Source: Gnomoniopsis sp. IMI 355080
Taxonomy: Eukaryota; Ascomycota; Sordariomycetes; Diaporthales; Gnomoniaceae
NCBI GenBank assembly: GCA_027946555.1
Contig: JAPEVC010000192.1
Coordinates: 1-64,000, forward strand
Reading direction: 5' to 3'
Length of the DNA stretch: 64,000 nt
Shown here: positions 23,357 to 34,312 of the stretch, piece after piece
Layout of the letters: the number at the start of each line of letters is the position of its first letter
Position numbering within the stretch: position 1 is the stretch's first letter
The notes under the pieces: generated by a model
Databases searched by the model: none
What the model saw: the letters and a program-made list of their open reading frames with translations, nothing else
What the model was told of the DNA's origin: nothing
Translations under genes and position numbers: made by a program

Positions 23357-24770
23357 ATGGGCGTGGACGACGAGCCCCCGGCGTCCCGGGCCTCCAGAGA
23401 AGATAGGAATGCAAAGCCTGGTTTGCCATCCTCCCAAGCCTTAGCGGACGCTACTCCAGGAGAGCATGCACCAGAGAACGAACCAAAGCCAAGCATACGG
23501 AACCCAAAGGAGGATGAGATCCTCGACGCATGTCACCGGAGGGACATTGCAGCGCTACAGTCGCTCTCCATATCAACTGGGGGCTTCGTGACAGACGCCT
23601 TGAGGCAACAAGCATGTGAGTTTTTCTTTGCTACCCTGCCGCCTCATTTTGTTCAAGAATTCTGCTACCATGTCTCAACTACCGTACCATCACTGACGCC
23701 AAGAAGGGCCCGTATTGCTTGGAATGCCTATTATTCCGGACTTTTCAAAAGAGGACCCCAACGTAGCTGACGACTCTTGGAAATTGCTGGCTCCTCACAA
23801 AGACGAAGGTCAAGTCCAACTAGACGTGGAGCGTGCTTTCGTATACTACCCAGACTACTCAAGCGAAAAAGAGCGCGCATTTTACAAAGAACGCCTCTCA
23901 GACCTCATCCTGTCCGTCCTGCGTCGCTACCCTTACATCCACTACTTCCAAGGCTACCACGACATCGCCCAAGTCTTCCTCCTCGTCCTCCCGCCCCGGT
24001 TGCGCTGCGCTGCCGTCTCCCGCCTCTCTCTCCTGCGCATCCGCGATTTCATGCTCCCCAACCTCAAAGCCGCCATCTCTCAGCTCCGTCTCATCCCCAG
24101 CATCCTGCACGCCGCGGACCCAAAACTCTGGGCCCACCTTTCGCAGACCGAGCCCTTCTTCGCCTTATCCGGCACCCTCACCATGTACGCCCACGACGTG
24201 CAGTCCCAAAACGAAATTACCCGGCTCTTTGACGTGCTGCTCGCACGCGAACCGGTCTTTTCCGTCTACATGTTCGCGCAGATCGTCCTCAACCGCCGCG
24301 CCGAGCTCTTTGAGACGGAGCCCGACGAGCCGGAGATGCTCCACTCTATCCTCAGCAAGCTCCCCCAGCCACTCAATCTCGAGGCCCTCATCAAATCGAC
24401 TACACAGTTGTTTGACAGGCACCCTCCGGAGAAGCTGGGCTCTGCGTGGCGTGTCGGCATCAGTGAACACAGCGTGCTCAAGACGGCGCGGAGCACGCAG
24501 ACGTGCGCTGGGCAGAGCGAAGCTGTTGGTGGCTATTTCTTCTCGCAGCAGGTGCTGGAGCTTCAGCGTGCTGAGAGGATGGAGCGTGTTCTGAACACGC
24601 TTTGGAAATACCGCAGGCCAGCAAGGACCGTTGGTATTGCTGTTCTGATCGGAATTCTGGCTTACTGGGTGCGGCGGTCTGTAGTCCCCAGCGGCGTGCT
24701 GGGACACGGGCAGTCGCTGGGGCAACATGTCTCCTATGCTCTCTCGAAGTGGTGGTACCGTGCGTTCTGA
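23357..24770 (+). CDS. Gyp8/TBC1D20-like Rab GTPase-activating protein with C-terminal membrane anchor
   Basis: Exons 23357-23615 and 23707-24770 give 440 residues. TBC proteins switch off Rab GTPases by supplying an Arg and a Gln finger. Both are visible: DVER (D126, R129) for the IxxDxxR motif, and YFQGYHD (Gln168) for the YxQ motif. The splice junction encodes the Trp of WPVLLGMP and fuses the N-terminal acidic region to the domain in phase. Other TBC segments: RRYPYIHYF, LWAHLSQTEPFFALS and LFDVLLAREPVFSVYMF. A hydrophobic segment near residues 394-412 (TVGIAVLIGILAYWV) is a tail anchor, as in TBC1D20 and Gyp8, which act on Ypt1/Rab1 at the ER; the same site here is inference. The 3' end faces VPS52 at 357 bases. 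Confidence 0.88.
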
Positions 24771-25127
24771 TTTTTGCATTATTGGAGTCTCCGTGAATGG
24801 GCTGGTTTGCTATGGGAATAGAATGGATGGTTCTGGATTGGTACTGGCACTGGTTGAGAGGAAATGCGCCGTCCATGTACAACAATCAAATGCCTTTTTG
24901 GACGTAGAGATAACAGGCAAGTTTTGGCAGTTGGCCCATGGTATTGGGCTGGAGGAAAATCACCATACACCCTGTGGTGAACATACAGAACATATTTAGA
25001 TTTTTACAAAGCACAAGCTGGGAAACAAATAGCATTCAAATGTACGAGAATACGATTATCTCGACGCTGTTCTCTCTTCTTTTTTTCGCCCCTGAACGCC
25101 ATGCCCATCTATAGAATATAATAGTAC
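24771..25127. other. Intergenic region between convergent TBC and VPS52 genes
   Basis: 357 bases of 3' flank for both genes; nothing else is seen. Confidence 0.5.
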
Positions 25128-27353
25128 TCAGGCAGCCTCCTGAAAAGCCCTCTTCAGACCCTCGAAATGCTCAGCCTGTTCTGCAGCCAACTTGCCACCC
25201 GTGTCACTTACATCCCCAATAATTGTCAAGATCAACGAGTAGTTATTGTACAAGAACCGCTCGCGCTTCTTGCCGCGTGTGTCGGCACCAAAGTGCGCCT
25301 GACTGTAGCGCGTCAAGAACGCCTCCATCTCGTTCCTCAGTCTGCCCAGCGACGTAACGACGGGCTCGTCATCGCCCGAGTCTTGGCTCAGCGCAAGTAT
25401 TCCGTGCACCAGCTGGCCGAAACGCTGCGTGATGACGTGCGGTGCGGCACTGGTCGTCTTCGCGGTGGCCGCTGGTAGGGGCTTGCTAGGCAGCGAGGAC
25501 GTAAGAGTTCGTACGCTCTCACAGTGTGCATCCATGACGCTCTGTAGTCGTGGCCACAAGGTCATGCTCGTCCCGTTGACGTACCCGTCCATGGCCGGTA
25601 CACGCCTCCGCTGCAACTCGAAGGCGAGATGTTGGTTGAGCCTGATGCAGAGCAAAAGGCCTAAGCCATCGAAAGTTTCCGAAACCAGCTGCTTTGTGAG
25701 ATTGTGACCCATGCTAAAAGTCGGCTCGAAAATGTAGTTGAAGTTCTTGTTGATAGCGGGCATCTTGAGCGAGGGTGTGAAGAAGGACGCCAGAAAGGTG
25801 TACTCTGCGGTAGCGTTGTCGACGAGTGCAAGGTTGAAATTGCGAAAGGGTACTTCGAGATAATGCGTTGATGTGTCCTCCTCAGCCAAGTAAGAGCTCA
25901 ACGCGGTCTGGTTGGCTGTTTTCAGTAGATCAATACGCCTGCCCAGGTTGAAAGCATCGTGTGGTGGACCACCCAGTCCTTTGGATGTGCTACTGAGTAA
26001 CGTGGCTTTTCGCGAGGTATCCTCGTGTCCCAACATATCCGTTTTGTCGATTATGTGCAGCTTGATCTTGTCGAGGGCTTTCTGGTAACGGGTAAATTGG
26101 TTGACGTAATACCACCTCATAGTGTTCATGTAAGCCTGGCAGATCTCTTCGGCGAGGTTGGCGTGGTGTTTGTGCAGAAACGTGTACACGTCTTTAACCT
26201 TGAGGAAGTTCTGCTGCTGGATGATCTGTGCGTTGATGCTTGGTGACCGTAATGCCTTGATCTGTGCGACAAGGTGATCTCTTATCCTTTCAATGGCCTG
26301 TATTCACCATCAGCAACTGGATGGTTGGTGTCTTTAGAGACAGGCCCCTTACCTTCAGCGTCAATTTCTCTAACAATGGCCCCAGATCTGCTGCCGCCCT
26401 GCTTTGGCCATGTCCACTTTTCGTTGCCTTTTTGTATGCCTCACTCCGTTTATCGACCTCATTCAGCGCCTTGAGCCACGCTTCGTCAATTGGCCCTTCA
26501 GCAATCTTCGAAACGACGAGCGGAGACACACTAATCTCCTCGACGATGGGGCCTAGCCCCTTCTCAACAGCCCTTCGGTTTTCCAGTCGTACGTTGAGAC
26601 CCAGAGACCGCGCCTGCAATGACTCAATGTCCGCCGATACAGCGGCGAGGTCATTGCGGAAGGATGTCAGGTTTGTCTCGACAGAGGTCAGGACGTCGTC
26701 GCAGGCCCGAATCGAGCGGTGAAGGTCGTCAAACTTTGTTTTGTCGCGTTCATCTATTCCAAGACACCGTCAGCACTGTTTACGTAAGTAGAAGATGCCA
26801 CGGGAAGACAGGAGAGCAAGGGGAAAGACAAGAGAAAGCAAAGATTCCACATACATTCCTCAACTGTCTGTGATCTATGTACCTCCCCGCTTGCCGCAAC
26901 ACCCACATCCCCTCGTGCCACGAACTCCTTCAACGAGAGCCCGCCAAAGTCAAAGTCACTCTCGACGTCCTCCTCTGTGATAGTGGAGACTTTTGCCCCT
27001 CGCAGACCCGGCGATCGGGTCTCGCTCTCCTGGGTAATAGCGGCACCGTCCCCCAGTATCCTGCCCAGCACACCTAAGCTCTCGGTTCCATCGTCTACGG
27101 TATGGCTCTGCCTCAGTGAAGAGCCAGCCGGACCGCCATTGGCTCCACGGTAGCTTGAGCTTCGTAGCAGGGATGTCGTGGAGCCGCTGTCGCTGGAGAC
27201 CAGAGAGGCGGTAGAGGCGCGCGCGGAACGTTGTTGAGAAGTGATATAGGGGCTGCTCGGTCCCCGGGCTGACACACGGCGAGGGAGCGGCGAGATGGGT
27301 CTTGAGTCGAAGCCTGAGGGTGGTGCATTCGCGCCGAGGCGATCGAGCCACAT
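25128..27353 (-). CDS. VPS52: GARP complex subunit Vps52
   Basis: Exons 27353-26855, 26753-26353 and 26297-25128 give 689 residues, near the usual Vps52 length. Vps52 is a core subunit of the GARP tether, which captures endosome-derived vesicles at the trans-Golgi. Evidence: the start MWLDRL; GGLSLKEFV; a coiled-coil first half (FDDLHRSIRACDDVL, SLQARSLGLNVRLENR, then GPIDEAWLKALNEVD); and the conserved Vps52 core, including KVKDVYTFLHKHHANLAEEI, AYMNTMRWYYVNQFTRY and FEPTFSMGHN. The first ~160 residues are Ser-rich and probably unstructured. The joins at 26855/26753 and 26353/26297 keep phase exactly. Position beside a Rab GAP gene is noted, but convergence gives no co-regulation argument. 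Confidence 0.92.
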
Positions 27354-28817
27354 GTTTGTGAGCAGTGCCGGAGAAGGATGGCTAAGGCGGACACAGAGGC
27401 GGAAAGGAGAATGTTGTGGTCATCGACGGTTGCGTTCAAGGGGGGGACATGGGGCTTGGTGATTCGCGTGAGCCGATTCCTTCCCCCTGTCGAGCCCCAG
27501 GATGCTGTGATTGTTGTTCAAGGAAGTTGAGTTTGCGCACAGCTCCAGCAAGCTCTGTAGATGGGTGTTCAAGGTTGGTCACTTGAACTCAATCCAACGG
27601 CAGCTGCCCTGTGTCCCCAGGGTCGCGGCCTCGGTCCGCAACACGTCACACTAAGGAAGACGGCATCTTATCGATACCTAGGTACCAAGGCTCCCGACTT
27701 CAGGGATACCCTTTCACAAGCCCGGCCCTGACATGAGTTGCACGGCCTCCGCCGGCAGCTGTGATTACCTAACGACTATGATAGACGGAGACGCGAAGTT
27801 GCTTCATAGCAAGTGACAGTTCCTAAACATTGGGGTGTTAAATACTAGACTTTGGAGTTTGATTTCTTCGTGGTTGTACATTTCCGAATTGAAAAGCATC
27901 TAAGCAAGAAACCTGGGAAAAGCAGCGGCATGACTGATCCTATCTGGTCGACACATACGAAGGCTTTGCCTCAATACTCTCCGATTATATTAGAGAGGAT
28001 TGGCTTCAGCATTGTTCGCGCCAACCCTGAGAGGTGACAATCGAAATTAGGTATTCAAGCCAAACCGTTCACATCGTCCTGACGGGACACTGAATCTGAT
28101 GGCCGAGGCGTGGCAACAACGACGAGGACACGCGGACTCGATTCCTTACATCGAGGCAGCTTTTCAGGATCAGTATGGCAGTTTTCATGTATACTATAAT
28201 ACGTCTGCAGTTTGCAAGCACTTTGTAAAGAGGCCTTGAGTAGCTGCGACATCTAACATCGCCTTGCTGCGTCTGGTTCGTAGAATGTTCACGAACTACT
28301 CTTTTGGGTGAAGCGGCGCTCAGGTTGCGTGTACACCAAAAATAAAAATAAAAACTCTAAAGAAAACTCTAGTCACCAGGAAGCATCCAAAAGTCGACAT
28401 GACGCGTTTCGCAAGATTGCTTTTGGTGGCCTTGTCATACAACCTCAGAATGGCTGAGAACAACCGAGCCTGGACGCACAAGACAGACGAACGCGTCGGC
28501 CTCACAATTAGCTGACGGGTTCGCAATCGCCAAAACCACCGTGAGAAGCTGCCAGGCCTTGAAGCCATTCTATAAGATTACCTCAACCCCAACAATACTG
28601 TCGGTACAGACGACGACCATCTGCGGCTCATCGCCGCCTGTCTCTAGTTGTTTCGCCACTGACAGACCTGAAGCCTAGACACCCTTCCGTGGGCAGCAAT
28701 CCTTTATAGCAGCATAGTCAAGGTGTGTTTGTGTAATATCTCTCATTGACAATACCTAATTATCTGTAGAATGTGGATGAACTAGGCGTAAGGGTAGTTG
28801 TGTGAGGTCCACCTTTT
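27354..28817. other. Intergenic region of about 1.5 kb
   Basis: Upstream of VPS52 and downstream of the RhoGAP gene. TACCTAGGTA occurs at 27675-27684. No gene is supported. Confidence 0.45.
27675..27684. repeat. TACCTAGGTA palindrome, copy 3
   Basis: Perfect 10-base palindrome in the VPS52 upstream region, extended by CGA on the left and CCAAGG on the right. Confidence 0.6.
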
Positions 28818-31800
28818 TCACTCCGTAGCGAAAATTTTGTCGCTATTCTCGATCAAAAATTGTACGGCTACACTCTTTGCAGCCATATCTGTCATTTCTC
28901 TCTCGACGCTAAGATCCCTCATAATGCTAGGGGCAAAAACGACAGCGAGGTTTTTAGGTGACATCTATTGTCAGACAAGGTTAGCTTCAGCTGAAAAGGA
29001 AGAAAGTAAAGAAGAACAAAACATCAAATTCAGGCTCCATGCATATACGTACAAAGTTCTCCTTCTCACGGCTGGCTACTCTTGTCAAATGGAACATCAA
29101 GAACTCGAGACAGGCACGATGAGCCTCCGGAAGTAGGTTGACTGTGTCTCGTAAGTGATTGATGCGCTCCTCTGTATTCTCGATTTGAATGCATTCCAGT
29201 ATCCGATCGTAAATCTCAAAGGTCAATAATGGATTGGGCAATTTTCGGAAATACTGTTTCAGCACGCTCGTAACGGATGCAATGTCGATCGATGAGTCGG
29301 AGATATCATAGTCCTCGTTCTTGTCGAAACCCTCTTGAAGCATTTTGACCTGAGAGCTGCCTCCTGACTTGCGGTAAATACCCTCACAGTCCATTCCACG
29401 GATATCAACTTCTTGAATGCAACGGATGACCACGTTTGGGATCATGCGCCGCTCGAATTCGGCTCTTTCAACAAGGTCAGCGCCAAAGAGGGCTGTCGAG
29501 GCATCGACGACTGCCGTTGGCAAAACAATGTTGGCTGTAGACATGGATTTAGGTAAACCGCCCTGCTGCGGCTTCTTTCCAAAGAAACCAAACGATCGAG
29601 CGTCGTTGGGGTTGGTAGGACCTTTTTGCTGTCCGGGTAAGGTTGTAACATGGGTTGGAGCATCCATATTGGCCTGGGTCATATTGTACGGTAGCCCAAT
29701 ATCTCCAGTGGTCAGACCACCTGGCTGAGGTCCTGCTCTTGGGTCGCGCTCGTTGGTTTGAAAGGCAGCCACGGCACGACCGACCTTCGTGATATTCTGT
29801 GCAACTGTCTTCCCTCCCTTTTTCCAATTAAACTTCTTGGCCTGGCCCTTTCTAACCTGGACAACTGTTGGGCCCTCTAGGATTGGCTCGTCTATGTCGG
29901 TGCCGACCATTGTGGCGCCGGTCTGAATGCTTGAAGCGTCGATGTTGTGAACAGAGGTGCTCGACATGGCCTGGTGATTCGCATAAATGCCCAGCCCGTT
30001 GGCCTTTCCATTGGAACTAGCCTGTGACCTGAATCGTCCCTGTATCTGGTGCGTCAGATCATTGTTCAGCTCCGCTAGCTCTGCGTTTTTGTTGGACAGT
30101 TGCTCAAACTCGAGAAGAGCGCGGTCTCGGTCGGCTATGGCCTGATTTTTCTCTTCAATCAGCTTGTCCCGCTCCGCGTGTAATTGTGCGAGGTTCTTGG
30201 TCATCGATTGCTGCACGCTCTCCAGCTTCTGGACGAACTCTTTGATGGCTGTATCTTCCAGTACTCGCGGATCGATAGGCCGATTGCTGCTTTTGGCTCG
30301 CTCCACGTTTTCGGTCAATACTTCCAATTGGCGAATCATGATTTCTGTCTGTGTATCCAACACAGACACAGTTTTCCTCTTCTCCAACAACTTTTCATTC
30401 AGACTCAACAGATCCTTCTCCGAGTTGAATTGCCTTTCCAATTCCGCGACACGCTGTTCAGAGTTACGCAACTGCCGCCTGAGGAAGGCGGGGTCTTCCG
30501 CGGTAGCACTGTGTACAGAAATCGGACTGCTGATGTCCTTGGCGTCTCCGTTCGGGTCGGTCACGGTCGGGGTTTTGGGCCACCTTGGGGATGTGGTTGC
30601 TCGGGTCGTCTCACTCATGCTCCTGTTGTGGCCACCACGTCCTTGGAGAGCACTGGACTCAGTGCTTCCAGTACGGCCGTGCCTAACGGCATTCGACACA
30701 CGACGCAGCAGATTTGAAGACCCTTCATCTGTTCCTAGGATTCGTGCCATGTCCTCATCCATAGTAAAATCACCACCAGCACTGTATCTAGGCAGTGCAG
30801 GCGATGTCTTAGTGGGAGACTCGTTCTTTGGTGTTTCTCTCGTACCAGCAGGTGGCGGAGGTGGCGCCCTTGGAGACATGTACGTGTCGCTCATTTGATG
30901 TTCCACGGTCGGTCGGCTAGGTGGCACAAGGTCATCTTTCTTAGAGGATTTGCCGTTCACTGTTCGATGAGACACTAGTCAGTACAAGCCACATTGGCAA
31001 TCTTTATTGACATACCACTGCGAGAGGCAGCCGAATCAGGGACTTCCTTCCTGGGAATGGGCCTGGAAGTCTCTGTATCGCCGGTCCTACTCTTGCCCGC
31101 TGTTTCTGAGACCTGACGCTTGTCCTCATCCCTGGGACGAACTTTTGTTGCATCTGCTGGTGAACCAGTTGAATCCATAGAACCAGATCGTGGAGGCGAA
31201 GCAGGTTTAGAACTCGAGATGTCATTCCTTGGTGTTTCGGCCGCCATGGAAGAGCTGTGCTCATCGAGACCAGCCGCATGGGTGTGGGATCGATTGTTCG
31301 AAAGTTTCTTACTCTTCGGGGCATCCTGCAGCTTGAAGTCGTCCGATCTGCCATTTGGTCTCGAAGGCTTGTCATCAACGGGCGAGACCTGAGACTGCGA
31401 AAGGACACTCTTGTCAGACTTTGATGACTTGGAAGCTTTCCTTGAAGGCTCTCTGGGAGTCGAGCCTTCGTACTCGGACGAGGTGCGCCGTACTTTCTCC
31501 TGAAATGCAATATGTGGGGTTGACGCTGCAGAACCGCGCGCATCTCCCTTGGTCTCTGGCATGGTGTTTTGCCTTGCGAAATAGTCCTTATTGTTGCTCG
31601 CCTTCCGTTGGTCGGCCGGTTCGGTATTTGAACGAGAGGTCGCCGGGGGAACAGGGCTCGGATCCAGGGCCACCGGGATGAAGTGAAAGTCGTTGTCGCC
31701 ATCTGGGCCATTCAGGTCAGCTGGTCCTCCAAACATTGCACTTCTTCTATTGTTTTTGTAGTTTGGGGCGGGTGGCAGGCCGAGTCCAGGTAGACTTGTC

Positions 31801-32773
31801 GGGTCCTGGTGTCGCTCTGGCGAGCGGGCGGGGCGTGGGCTACCTCGTGATGTGGACTCCTTTCTAGGATATGTCGGCCTCGACGGTCGAGGCGACAACT
31901 CAGTGGGAGTATCGGAGTCGGGCGAAACACGGTCATCGGAGAAGGCACCAGGCGGAATGGCACTAGGCGGAAGAGCAGGTAGCGACTTTTCGACCATGGG
32001 CGAGTCTTTATCTCGCGTTTTGGCTTGGGCTGCAGCTTTCGATTTCTTTCGCCGTCGCGCCATCAGCGACTCGTGGCAGTTCATGCAGAAGATACCTTGC
32101 GAGGTTCTAGCGTAGCGTAGGTTTTCGATCTTTCGCTTGCAGTTCCGACATCTGAAGCATGTAGCGCAGAAGGCCTGGTCCCCCGTAAGAATGGCCAGGT
32201 CCTCGATTTTGTTTCCACAGGCGCTGCAGCTGTAGGTGCAGTTATTGCAAATGAGGGAGCCATCGCCGAGGAGGAGCAGATTCGCATCGGAGTCGAGGAG
32301 GGTACCGCAGGTGTTGCAACGGAAGCAGTTGAGGTGCCACCTATTCCCGGCTGTAAAATCGTCAGCTGTAGTCTCTTCTGGAGCCATGACTGACTTTTGA
32401 TGACTTTGGAGGCAACAATGGAAGAGTCCGGGACAATAGTGTTGTGATGAAGGGAGACAAGCAACAGTGGCATGTTTGAGACTGGTGTATTCCCAATGCG
32501 AGAAGGGCAAAACAGAGGCAGAAAGGGCGTTGAGAGGCAGGCAGCGAGAGAATTGATTGCTGATTGCTCCTCGTCGTCGCAAAGGTAGAAGCCGTACCAA
32601 GTTCGAATGCCTTTCCCTCCTCGAGAATCTAGTCAAAACATCGAAAGTCAGTTCATCATCCATCTGTACCAGCAACACATCAGACCAGAACACCACTGCG
32701 ACTTGCATACCTCTCCGCACCCCTTGCAGGGAAAGACATCCTCCTCCATGGGACTATCCAGATAGTCGTCCAT
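28818..32773 (-). CDS. LIM and RhoGAP domain protein (Rga1-like)
   Basis: Exons 32773-32711, 32628-32598, 32350-31016, 30974-29053 and 28964-28818 give 1165 residues (1160 if the second acceptor at 30959 is used). Rga1-type proteins are GTPase-activating proteins for Cdc42/Rho at growth sites and septa. Two N-terminal LIM domains are intact once the 31-base exon 2 is spliced in: CKGC, then NRWHLNCFRCNTC and LICNNC; and CSACGNK, FCATCFRCRNC and FCMNCH. A long Ser/Pro-rich linker and a coiled coil (ELERQFNSEKDLLSLNEKLL, MTKNLAQLHAERDKLIEEKN) lead to RhoGAP (~960-1150). There the Arg finger lies in GMDCEGIYRKSG, with FRKLPNPLLTF and NLAVVFAPSIMRD. The last exon was found by extending past the open frame, and it completes the domain to EREMTDMAAKSV. 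Start: MDDYLDSPMEEDVFPC. Confidence 0.92.
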
Positions 32774-33735
32774 GTTGATTGAGGTGCTAGAGGAATCTAG
32801 AATGGGATGCCAGCTACGTAGGGCTTGACGGATGGTGAAGGGACGGACGTTGCGCCTAAAGACAAGTTCGGAGACGGGGCGGAGAGGGGGACCGGGAGTC
32901 AGTGACAGGAAGGTACTCCCACGGTCCCTTCACACCAGTCGTCACTCTCCACCCTTTTTCCGCTGCTCGCTGGGATATAACGTCGTTCGGGATGACCTGC
33001 TGTGGAATGGTCGCCTCCGTGGTGTGTTGGAGAGTAGCAGAGGGCTATGGAATATACGTAGAGTATTTCCTCTGAGTCGTCGTATTCAGCCGGGTGGGAT
33101 GGTGGATGGTGATAGATCATGATGCTAGGACGGGGAGGACAGGATTTCAAAATGCAACTCGCAGCGTGCCGCCCGTCAACTTGGGTGTAACATTTCAGAG
33201 TTGGGGGGGGGGGCACTTGTGCTGACTCCACACTCTCTCCATCTCCAAGCAGACCAAGCCACCAGGTCCCCCTTTCCTGCCCAACTGCAGGTTCCACGTC
33301 CAGAAGGTCGTGTCGCTAACAAGATCCACAAGACAGGGTCTCCCTAGCTATAACAAGGGGTCGTGTCTTAGCACTAGAGCAGCATACATCCATTGACCTT
33401 ACATCCTGACAAGGTATATGGCACAACATTTCTGTAAGCTTCATAATCATGAAGTCCTCATCTCATTTGGCTTCCTTTATCTTGACTCCCCTTCAACAAT
33501 TGATTATGTGGAATTGACTATGCAGGCAATCATGGCCTCATCATTGTGATAGTCATATACCGCTCTGGTGTCTACTGGGCGGCGTGTGAGCCGTGTCTCA
33601 ATATCAAGAGATCATAGTAGCTGACTAGGTACCACTTTTGCCTTTCCGTCCTCTGATGTTACATTCATTCTTCGACTGCCGCCCAAAATTTGATGAGCGA
33701 TCGACATAGAACCATCGTCTCTCCATAGGGTTGCT
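32774..33735. other. Upstream region of the LIM-RhoGAP gene
   Basis: Contains a G-run near 33205. No open frame is convincing. The right end leads into a TATA box. Confidence 0.4.
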
Positions 33736-33742
33736 TATATAA
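33736..33742 (+). promoter_or_regulatory. TATA box (TATATAA)
   Basis: Perfect TATATAA about 211 bases before the ATG of the proposed small secreted protein, leaving room for a ~170-base leader. Confidence 0.4.
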
Positions 33743-33811
33743 CTTCGTCTATCGAACACGTTTCTTGGCCATGTACGTATATACTATGTAGTAGACCGCT
33801 AAAACCGGTAA

Positions 33812-33922
33812 ATGGGTATCCGCCCAGCCGCCCTCTGCGGTCGCAAGATCCCCAAATGGGTCAAGACTTCATCAACCTCTACGACATCGGCTTCCCTATC
33901 GGCACTTTGCAAGTTTTTCTAG
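33812..33922 (+). CDS. Possible upstream ORF, 36 codons
   Basis: ATG at 33812 opens a 36-codon frame ending with TAG at 33920-33922, 24 bases before the ATG of the proposed secreted protein. Between the TATA box and that ATG it would be translated first, so if both are real it could restrain translation of the main frame. The peptide is Ser/Thr-rich toward its end and has no recognisable motif. Confidence 0.2.
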   Translation: MGIRPAALCGRKIPKWVKTSSTSTTSASLSALCKFF

Positions 33923-33946
33923 AATATATCAAGTCAATCAACCGCT

Positions 33947-34312
33947 ATGGGCTATCATAACGCTCATTTCCGTCTGTTCATAACCGTGTTTGCTACTTCA
34001 CTTGTCGGTCTGACTTCGGAGACTTTACCCGCTGTACCTACTCACATCACACATAGGGCGTTCGTCTTTGGTATGCCCTCGCCGTGACAGGGAAGCATAA
34101 CCTCAGTCTCTCTTTCTCTCTAGACGCTCAATGGCTGACTGTCTCTGCTGGATCAATATAAATTCTTTGAACCCGCATCAGGTCGTTATGTTCTTCCACC
34201 CGAAAAGATGTGCGGTGAAAGATGGTCAGCATGCATCAATGCTTTCTGTGCTGTAACTGTCGACTGCCTGGCTGCAGAGACTGAGGTGCTATGTAAGAAA
34301 ACTGGTAGGTAG
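33947..34312 (+). CDS. Candidate small secreted cysteine-rich protein, two exons
   Basis: Not recognised; proposed from structure. Exons 33947-34070 and 34182-34312 join in phase to 84 residues. The first exon encodes a typical signal peptide: n-region MGYHNAHFR, h-region LFITVFATSLVGL, and a likely cleavage site near residues 23-29. The second exon encodes a compact cysteine-rich end with five Cys in about 30 residues (spacing C-x7-C-x4-C-x5-C-x8-C). The intron is 111 bases, with donor gtatgc and acceptor gcatcag. A TATA box lies 211 bases upstream. Alternatives: an acceptor at 34123 would give a 54-residue protein without cysteines; a donor gtaaga at 34293 could join an open frame to 34622, replacing the fifth Cys and giving at least six. 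Small secreted cysteine-rich proteins are common in fungal secretomes (effectors, hydrophobin-like or antimicrobial peptides); no class fits here. Confidence 0.4.

Noticed and set aside
23833..24594. Plus-strand open frame of 253 codons, Ser/Pro-rich
   Set aside because: Alternative frame inside the TBC exon; the TBC frame has the catalytic Arg and Gln motifs.
30164..30898. Plus-strand open frame of 244 codons
   Set aside because: Antisense to the coiled coil of the LIM-RhoGAP gene.
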